From the NCBI GenBank assembly GCA_964596165.1, contig CAZQTW010000132.1:1-7201 (forward strand): 7,201 nt of DNA, in the 5' to 3' direction. This document shows, in pieces, positions 1 to 5,395 of the stretch. The position numbers were made by a program, and so were the translations under genes. Below the pieces are notes generated by a model. The model saw nothing but the letters and a program-made list of their open reading frames with translations, did not search any database and had not been told where the DNA came from. Origin of the DNA: CAYUQT01 sp964596165. Its GTDB lineage: Bacteria > Planctomycetota > Phycisphaerae > UBA1845 > JAFGLZ01. The number at the start of each line of letters is the position of its first letter. The stretch's first letter is position 1.

Positions 1-44
1 TGCGGGACAACCTTTCCATCAAGATGCCAAAGCGGTATGAATAA
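1..44 (+). CDS. Possible 3' end of an upstream gene (13 codons)
   Basis: Reading from base 3, the third frame is open to a TAA at 42-44 and would end in the residues RDNLSIKMPKRYE. Nine of its 13 third codon positions are G or C, as in the genes downstream. The other two forward frames also stop early (TGA at 38-40, TAG at 52-54) but show low third-position GC. This suggests the tail of a same-strand gene that starts outside the window. Thirteen residues are too few to assign a family, and the stretch could equally be non-coding. Confidence 0.3.
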   Translation, partial: RDNLSIKMPKRYE

Positions 45-157
45 TCCGGGCTAGGTGTCTTCCTTGGGGCGCCGGCATCTATTCGTGGAGCCGGAATGGG
101 TGTAGACTGCCACGTCACGAAGCATGAACAGGGACACTACTCGAAGGAGTCATCACG

Positions 158-3100
158 ATGTTGCGAAAGCAAGCCCTTCTAGCCTCCGCGCTGTTCACAG
201 GCCTCGGGTTGACCTCGCTTGCCCGCGGTGCCGCTGAGCCCGTTGACTTGCGGTGCGAATACCTGGTGAACCCGCTCGGAATCGATACAACCAAGCCAAG
301 GCTGAGCTGGATTCTCCATTCGATTGAGCGCGGTCAGCGTCAGACGGCCTATCGGATTCTCGTGGCCGGTAGCGTGGATGCACTCCGTTGGGACCGCGGC
401 GACCTGTGGGACACCGGGAAGGTGGCCTCCGATCAATCGATTCACGTGGAATACGCGGGCAAGCCGCTCGCATCGCACACGCGATGCTGGTGGAAGGTTC
501 GCGTGTGGGACAAAGACGGTAAGCCATCACACTGGAGCTCGCCCGCGACGTGGTCGATGGGCATCTTGACGCCTCAGGAATGGGGTGCGCAGTGGATCAG
601 CCATACCCCGCCGACCCCAACGGGCAAGGGGACGGCCGAGGCCGTCGGTTTCAAGGGTTGCCAATGGATCTGGTTCCCCGAAGGCGATCCGAAGAAGGAG
701 GTTCCGGCGGGTAAACGGTACTTCCGCCGTGTGTTCGATTTGCCGGCCGACGCCAAGGTTCAATGGGCCCGGGTCCTGGTGAGCGTCGACGACCGGTTCA
801 TTCTGTTCGTGAATGGCAAACAGGCGTGCAAGAGCAGTGACCAGGAGTTCGCGTGGCGGGAAGGACAGCTCGCGGACGTGGCGGCGTTCCTGGCGCCGGG
901 GCGAAACGTCGTGGCTGTCGAGGCGACGAACGCCGGCGCCGGACCGGCGGGCGTTATCGCAACACTCGTGATCCGGCTCGATGGTGGGAAGGTGCTTACG
1001 ATTGCGAGTGACGCCCGGTGGCGGTGCTCGGATCGCGAGGTCGGCGGGTGGCAAAACCCGGGATTTGACGATTCGAGTTGGCGCGACGTTCGGGCGGTCG
1101 GCGCAGCGAGCACGCAGCCCTGGGGCGAGATCCGTTTGCCCAGTCACGCCGAATGGGGACAGGAGGCCCCGAGCCCAATGCTGCGCAAGGCCTTCTTCCT
1201 GAAGAAACCCGTGCGTCGTGCGACGGTGAACGTTTGCGGCCTCGGCTACTACGAATTACACATCAATGGCGCCAAGGTTGGCGATCATGAGCTTGACCCC
1301 GCCTACACGCGGTACGACAAACGGTGCCTGTATGTGACGTACGACGTCAGCGATCGGCTGAAGAAGGGGGACAACGTTATCGGGGCGATGCTTGGCAACG
1401 GTTGGTACAACCAGCACGCTCGGGAGGAGTGGAACTTTCACAAGGCCCCCTGGCGCGATCGGCCGAAGATGCTGGTGCACCTGCGGATTACGTATATCGA
1501 CGGCAGCACGGAGACGATCGTGACCGATGCGACTTGGCGAGGCAGCACGGGGCCGGTGGTGTGCGACGGTATCCGCAACGGTGAGGTCTATGACGCGCGG
1601 CTGGAACAAGAGGGCTGGGATCGGTCGGGGTTCAATGATTCGACGTGGACCGCGGCTCAGGTCGTTGCGCCGCCGAAGGGGCTGCTTCAGGCACAAATGA
1701 TGCCGCCTGTGCGCGTGACGCAGACGATTCGCCCGGTAAGAGTGAGCGAGCCGAAGCCGGGGGTCTTTATCTATGATGTCGGTCAGAACATGGCGGGCCG
1801 CGCCCGGCTCAGGGTCAAGGGGCCGGCGGGCGCGACCGTCACGCTCCGGTATGGCGAACGGTTGGATACGGACGGCAATTTGCAGCGAAAGGAGATCGCT
1901 CCCTATGTCTACCAGGGCCCGTTCCAGGAGGAGACGTACATCCTCAAGGGCAAGGGCGAGGAGGTCTGGGAATCACGGTTCACCTACCACGGATTCCGGT
2001 ATGTGGAAGTGACGGGGTTCCCCGGCAAGCCGACGCTTGACAATCTCGAAGGTCGCGTCATGCACACGGACTTTCCGATCACGGGGGAATTCGAGTGCTC
2101 GAATCCGTTGATCAACGCCATCTGTCGGCTGACGATGTGGTCGTATCGCAGCAACTACGTGAGCATTCCCACCGACTGCCCGCAGCGGGAGAAGAACGGC
2201 TGGACGGGAGACGCCCAACTTGCGGCCGAGCAGGCGATGTACACGGTGGACAACGCGGCCTCCTACGCGAAATGGATGAATGATTTCGACGACGTGCAGA
2301 CGCCCGCGGGGGAGTTCCCGGGCATCGTGCCGACGCATGATTGGGGCTACGGCACCGGACCGGCGTGGGACAGCGCGTTCATCATCATCCCCTGGTACCT
2401 GTACGAGTATCGCGGCGACACACGGGTCATTGCTCAGCACTACGAGCGGATGCAGCGGTACGTGGACTACCTTACGAGTCGGGCCAAGAATCACATCGTT
2501 AGCTACGGGCTGGGCGATTGGGTCCCCGCGAAGACGGAGACCCCTGCGAATGTGACCGGCACGGGCTACTACTACGTGGATACACTGACGCTCTCGCGGT
2601 TCGCCCGGATCCTGGGCAAGACCGAAGACGCCCAACGATATGCCAAACTGGCCGAGGAGATCCGAAAGGCCTTTAACAAGACATTCTACAAGGGTGAGGG
2701 GATCGTGGCCAACGGCAGCCAGACGGCCCTGAGCTGCGCACTGTATCAGGGGCTCGCCGAGCCGAGGGACAAGGCGCGTATCCTCGACCAGTTGGTGGCC
2801 AACGTCGCTCGGTCGAACGGACACCTCGACACGGGGATCCTCGGCGCCAAGTACCTGTTTCACGCATTGTCAGACAACGGCAAGCATGACGTGGCCTACC
2901 GCATCGCCTTGCAGACGACCCCGCCGAGTTACGGCGACTGGTTGAATCGCGGCGCGACGACGTTGTGGGAGGATTGGAAAGGCGAAGCCTCGCTGAACCA
3001 TATCATGTTCGGGGACATCGTCGGATGGTTCTATCAAGAGCTGGCGGGAATTCATGCGACACCCGCCAAGCCGGCATTTAAGCACATGGTTTTGAGGCCA

Positions 3101-3433
3101 CGACCCGTCGGTGATCTGACGTTCGTGCGGGCCTCGGTCCGCTCGCCCCATGGAACCATCGGCAGTGAGTGGAGTGTCGAGCATGGGAAGCTGCGCTGGG
3201 CGGTCACGGTACCCCCGAACACGACGGCGACTGTCCATGTGCCGACGACCGACGTCGGCAGTGTGACGGAAGGGGGCGGTCCGGTCGCGGTGTCCAAGGG
3301 GATTCACGTGATTGGCCAATGGGGTGATTACCTGGTGCTGCTCGTTCCGTCGGGGAGGTATGCCTTCGGGGCGAAATGGGCGCCGCCGGCCCCATCGCAG
3401 GGTCCCGGCGTTCGGCTGCTTCCGGAGAAGTGA
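158..3433 (+). CDS. Exported GH78 alpha-L-rhamnosidase, multidomain
   Basis: This 1091-residue enzyme should release terminal alpha-L-rhamnose from polysaccharides or glycosides by the inverting GH78 mechanism. An AAGGAG at 144-149 sits 8 bases before the ATG and fixes the start. Residues 1-25 form a signal peptide ending near ARGAA, so the protein is exported. Modules in order are an Ig/Fn3-like N-terminal domain (about 28-140), an extra jelly-roll-like insert (about 168-320), the rhamnosidase N domain (about 340-500), a second beta domain (about 515-640), the (alpha/alpha)6 catalytic barrel (about 642-975) and a C-terminal beta domain (about 976-1070). The barrel motif TDCPQREKNGWTGD places D673, E678 and D685 with the same +5 and +12 spacing as D567, E572 and D579 of Bacillus RhaB, making E678 the likely general acid. 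E938 in TTLWEDW is the likely general base, and H948 follows in SLNH. The length is at the upper end for the family because of the insert. A Pro-rich tail closes the protein. Family assignment is secure; the natural substrate is not known. Confidence 0.96.
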   Translation: MLRKQALLASALFTGLGLTSLARGAAEPVDLRCEYLVNPLGIDTTKPRLSWILHSIERGQRQTAYRILVAGSVDALRWDRGDLWDTGKVASDQSIHVEYAGKPLASHTRCWWKVRVWDKDGKPSHWSSPATWSMGILTPQEWGAQWISHTPPTPTGKGTAEAVGFKGCQWIWFPEGDPKKEVPAGKRYFRRVFDLPADAKVQWARVLVSVDDRFILFVNGKQACKSSDQEFAWREGQLADVAAFLAPGRNVVAVEATNAGAGPAGVIATLVIRLDGGKVLTIASDARWRCSDREVGGWQNPGFDDSSWRDVRAVGAASTQPWGEIRLPSHAEWGQEAPSPMLRKAFFLKKPVRRATVNVCGLGYYELHINGAKVGDHELDPAYTRYDKRCLYVTYDVSDRLKKGDNVIGAMLGNGWYNQHAREEWNFHKAPWRDRPKMLVHLRITYIDGSTETIVTDATWRGSTGPVVCDGIRNGEVYDARLEQEGWDRSGFNDSTWTAAQVVAPPKGLLQAQMMPPVRVTQTIRPVRVSEPKPGVFIYDVGQNMAGRARLRVKGPAGATVTLRYGERLDTDGNLQRKEIAPYVYQGPFQEETYILKGKGEEVWESRFTYHGFRYVEVTGFPGKPTLDNLEGRVMHTDFPITGEFECSNPLINAICRLTMWSYRSNYVSIPTDCPQREKNGWTGDAQLAAEQAMYTVDNAASYAKWMNDFDDVQTPAGEFPGIVPTHDWGYGTGPAWDSAFIIIPWYLYEYRGDTRVIAQHYERMQRYVDYLTSRAKNHIVSYGLGDWVPAKTETPANVTGTGYYYVDTLTLSRFARILGKTEDAQRYAKLAEEIRKAFNKTFYKGEGIVANGSQTALSCALYQGLAEPRDKARILDQLVANVARSNGHLDTGILGAKYLFHALSDNGKHDVAYRIALQTTPPSYGDWLNRGATTLWEDWKGEASLNHIMFGDIVGWFYQELAGIHATPAKPAFKHMVLRPRPVGDLTFVRASVRSPHGTIGSEWSVEHGKLRWAVTVPPNTTATVHVPTTDVGSVTEGGGPVAVSKGIHVIGQWGDYLVLLVPSGRYAFGAKWAPPAPSQGPGVRLLPEK

Positions 3434-3480
3434 GGCGGCAGAGGCCTTTTTCGGCGATGGCTGTGTGAAGTGGCTTGCGA

Positions 3481-3510
3481 GTCGAGACGTGACACGATGT
3501 CTAGATCGAC
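3481..3510 (+). other. Imperfect inverted repeat just before the DUF3313 gene ribosome binding site
   Basis: GTCGA at 3481-3485 pairs with TCGAC at 3506-3510. The next three bases GAC (3486-3488) can pair with GTC (3499-3501) if TAGA is bulged out. The element ends one base before the AAAGGAG of the next gene. It could fold in the mRNA leader or be a small operator, but the stem is short and no T-run follows, so it is not a terminator. Chance is a real possibility. Confidence 0.2.
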
Positions 3511-3525
3511 AAAGGAGACAATACG

Positions 3526-4296
3526 ATGCCGCAACAAAACCCGTGCTCCCTTCGTGAGTCTTTGATCACCCGTTCGCAAAGGGCGACCACGTGGCGGATC
3601 ATCGGGCAAACGTCGAGGGCAATTCCATGGACCGGCGGAGTCGCGGGAGTCTTTGGGACTGTCCTGACGTTGCTTGCGGGCGGCTGTGCTCGGCCGGAGT
3701 ACTCCGGCTTCTTGTCTCCCTATGCGGGGTTCCAGAAGGTGCACGCCTACAGTCCCGACCTGGAGTACGTGCGTCCGGGTGTCAACTGGTCGAGTTACCG
3801 AAAGGTTCGCGTTGCCCAGGTGGTGGTCGTTGTCGAATCAAGAGGCGGCCTGCGGGCCGTCGATCCTGACGAGCTGAAACGGTTGACCGACTACTTCGAA
3901 GCCAAGCTATCCGACTCATTCAAACGAAGATACGAGCTGACCGCGCAGCCCGGCCCGGACGTCCTGGACGTGAGGGCGGCGATCACGCGGCTTCGTCCGA
4001 CCAGCCGCACGATGGACGCGGCCTCGTGGATAGTCCCGGGAAGTTTCCTCGTTACCGAAGGCTACAAGGTGGCCACCAACAGCAACTTGGCCCTCGGCGA
4101 GGCGGGCGTCGAGGTGGAGTTTGTGGATTCCAGGACACGCCAGCGGCAGTACGGCTTCATCGGTATTCACCTGGGCTCCGGCATCGAGGCCCAACAGGTG
4201 ACCCGATGGGGAATCGCCGAGAAGGCCTTGGAGAAATGGGCGGGTTATCTGGGCGACAAGCTGCAGTCCCTTCAGGGGGCATCGGCCGCCAAGTGA
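3526..4296 (+). CDS. DUF3313-like predicted lipoprotein
   Basis: This 256-residue protein matches the pattern I know for DUF3313 lipoproteins. After the anchor Cys come a YSGFLSPYAGF segment, a LEYVRPGVNWSSYRKV segment, a beta strand of valines, a helix after DPDELKRL, and a PGPDVLDVRAAIT segment. No biochemical function is established for the family, and none is claimed here. AAAGGAG at 3511-3517 lies 8 bases before the ATG, which supports this start. The hydrophobic stretch at about 36-52 leads to LLAGGC with C54 as the likely lipidated residue. This has Ala rather than the usual Leu at position -3, and the region before the hydrophobic core is unusually long (about 35 residues). The rest of the protein is soluble, mixed alpha/beta, probably periplasmic or facing the periplasm from an outer-membrane anchor. 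It lies 92 bp after the rhamnosidase gene with no clear terminator between them, so co-transcription is possible. Confidence 0.8.
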   Translation: MPQQNPCSLRESLITRSQRATTWRIIGQTSRAIPWTGGVAGVFGTVLTLLAGGCARPEYSGFLSPYAGFQKVHAYSPDLEYVRPGVNWSSYRKVRVAQVVVVVESRGGLRAVDPDELKRLTDYFEAKLSDSFKRRYELTAQPGPDVLDVRAAITRLRPTSRTMDAASWIVPGSFLVTEGYKVATNSNLALGEAGVEVEFVDSRTRQRQYGFIGIHLGSGIEAQQVTRWGIAEKALEKWAGYLGDKLQSLQGASAAK

Positions 4297-4392
4297 GCGC
4301 GGTGATTCTGTCTCGTGGGTGCTTGGCGAATGTCCGCGAAGGCGGTTGCAGTCATGATCGTTTGGCGAACGCAGTGCACATGAAAGGATGAC

Positions 4393-4397
4393 AGGAG
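4393..4397 (+). promoter_or_regulatory. Shine-Dalgarno AGGAG that selects a GTG start at 4403
   Basis: AGGAG is followed by a 5-base spacer and the GTG at 4403-4405, which is in frame with the ATG at 4388. The ATG alternative has its only purine-rich stretch (GAAAGG) directly abutting it, with no spacer, and the AGGAG itself lies inside that longer reading. This favours GTG as the true start and removes five residues from the longer reading. Confidence 0.6.
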
Positions 4398-4402
4398 AAC
4401 AC

Positions 4403-5296
4403 GTGGATTCAGGGGCCAATCTGAAATCGGTCGAGGCGGGCGAGCCTGGCGATCTACTTGAATACCTTGTGAGAGTGGCCGGCCGCATCACCGCCCAGAT
4501 GATCATGACACAGCGCAAGAGGCTCGTTTGCGCAAGCCCCACGATGAGCGTCGGACAAGCGTTGGAGTTGATGGGGTCGCTGTACGATCAGCTTCCGGTC
4601 CTGGACGGCGAGCGTTTCGTGGGCCTTGCGTTCAAGCGAGATCTTCTGACCAGATCCTCCGCGGTCCCGGTGTCTGAGGCGGCCGTGCCCTTGAATCGGG
4701 TGCCCTGTGTCCAGCCCGAGACACCGCTTCGCAACGTCACCGAGTCGCTTCTCCACTATTCCTGCGTAGCGGTTGTCGAGGGCACGGAACCGAAGCTTTG
4801 CGGTCTGATCCATTTCTCCGACCTGAACGGTCATCCGGCCCGCTCGAACCTCTATCTGTGGATCTCATCGTTTGAGATGACGCTGGCGGAGTTGGTGCGG
4901 CGGGAGCTCCCCGACTATCGAGAGTGGCTGAAGACGCTCGACGAACATCGCCAGGTCCTGATCCTGGGTAGGCGGGAATATGAGCGGCGACAGAACATTG
5001 AGTTGGATCCGGTCGAATCGGTGGAACTCAGCGATCTGCTGCGCATCATTCGGGCTGCGCCACGGGTTCTCGACCAACTCGGTTTCACCAAGAGCCAGTT
5101 CGACCGAAAGACAGGGCATCTGGTCAAGCTGCGAAACGGCGTGATGCATCCGGTTCGATCGTTGATCCGTCGCCATGAGGACATGCAGAAGCTGGCCGAG
5201 GTGTTCTCGGATCTTCGCGAGGTCCTGGAGGCGGTACGCCGCGTGCTTGCGACACCTTCGGCTGACACATGCCGAGCAGAGCCAATGGGCGGGTAG
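4403..5296 (+). CDS. CBS-pair protein with C-terminal HEPN-like domain
   Basis: From the GTG start this is a 297-residue protein with no signal peptide or membrane segment, so it is cytoplasmic. An ATG 15 bases upstream, at 4388, is the alternative start. Residues about 33-145 form two CBS repeats: MTQRKRLVCASPTMSVGQAL through FVGLAFKRDLL, then VPLNRVPCVQPETPL through KLCGLIHFSDLNG. Paired CBS repeats usually bind adenine nucleotides and act as a regulatory module. Residues about 150-285 are predicted helical from their composition and contain LRNGVMHP. R244, N245 and H249 make the Rx4H signature with a polar residue after Arg that marks HEPN domains, many of which are RNases of toxin, stress or defence systems. 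The motif lies about 95 residues into the domain, as expected for HEPN. The CBS call is firm; the HEPN call rests on the motif and helical context. No antitoxin or nucleotidyltransferase partner gene is adjacent. The role beside glycan-degrading enzymes is unknown. Confidence 0.85.
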   Translation: MDSGANLKSVEAGEPGDLLEYLVRVAGRITAQMIMTQRKRLVCASPTMSVGQALELMGSLYDQLPVLDGERFVGLAFKRDLLTRSSAVPVSEAAVPLNRVPCVQPETPLRNVTESLLHYSCVAVVEGTEPKLCGLIHFSDLNGHPARSNLYLWISSFEMTLAELVRRELPDYREWLKTLDEHRQVLILGRREYERRQNIELDPVESVELSDLLRIIRAAPRVLDQLGFTKSQFDRKTGHLVKLRNGVMHPVRSLIRRHEDMQKLAEVFSDLREVLEAVRRVLATPSADTCRAEPMGG

Positions 5297-5395
5297 GCGT
5301 TCTCCCCTTGATTGCTGTATGTATCTGAACTGTGTGAGTCGGAATATTCGCCGGGGTCTAAAGTTGAGAAAGTGGCCTGGGATTGGAGAGCAACC

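Noticed and set aside
13..41. Promoter-like pair TTTCCA, 17-base gap, TATGAA
   Set aside because: Each hexamer matches the sigma-70 consensus at only four of six positions, and the pair overlaps the possible end of an upstream gene. Too weak to call.
72..94. Inverted repeat CCGGC/GCCGG in the rhamnosidase leader, considered as a terminator
   Set aside because: The stem is only 5 bp with a 13-base loop and is followed by AATGGG rather than a T-run. It may be chance in GC-rich DNA.
1973..2863. Long antisense open frame (296 codons) opposite the rhamnosidase catalytic domain
   Set aside because: It lies wholly within a firmly identified GH78 gene. The translation is rich in Arg, Pro, Val and Gly without a recognisable domain, as expected for a shadow frame in GC-rich DNA.
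3434..3460. Possible terminator after the rhamnosidase gene, with a TTTTT run at 3447-3451
   Set aside because: The preceding GGCGGCAGAGGCC can form only a 3-4 bp stem with a tiny loop, too weak for a rho-independent terminator.
5308..5336. TTGATT at 5308-5313 as a -35 box for the GH36-like gene
   Set aside because: At 16-18 bases downstream the sequence is TGTGTG-like, with no acceptable -10 element.
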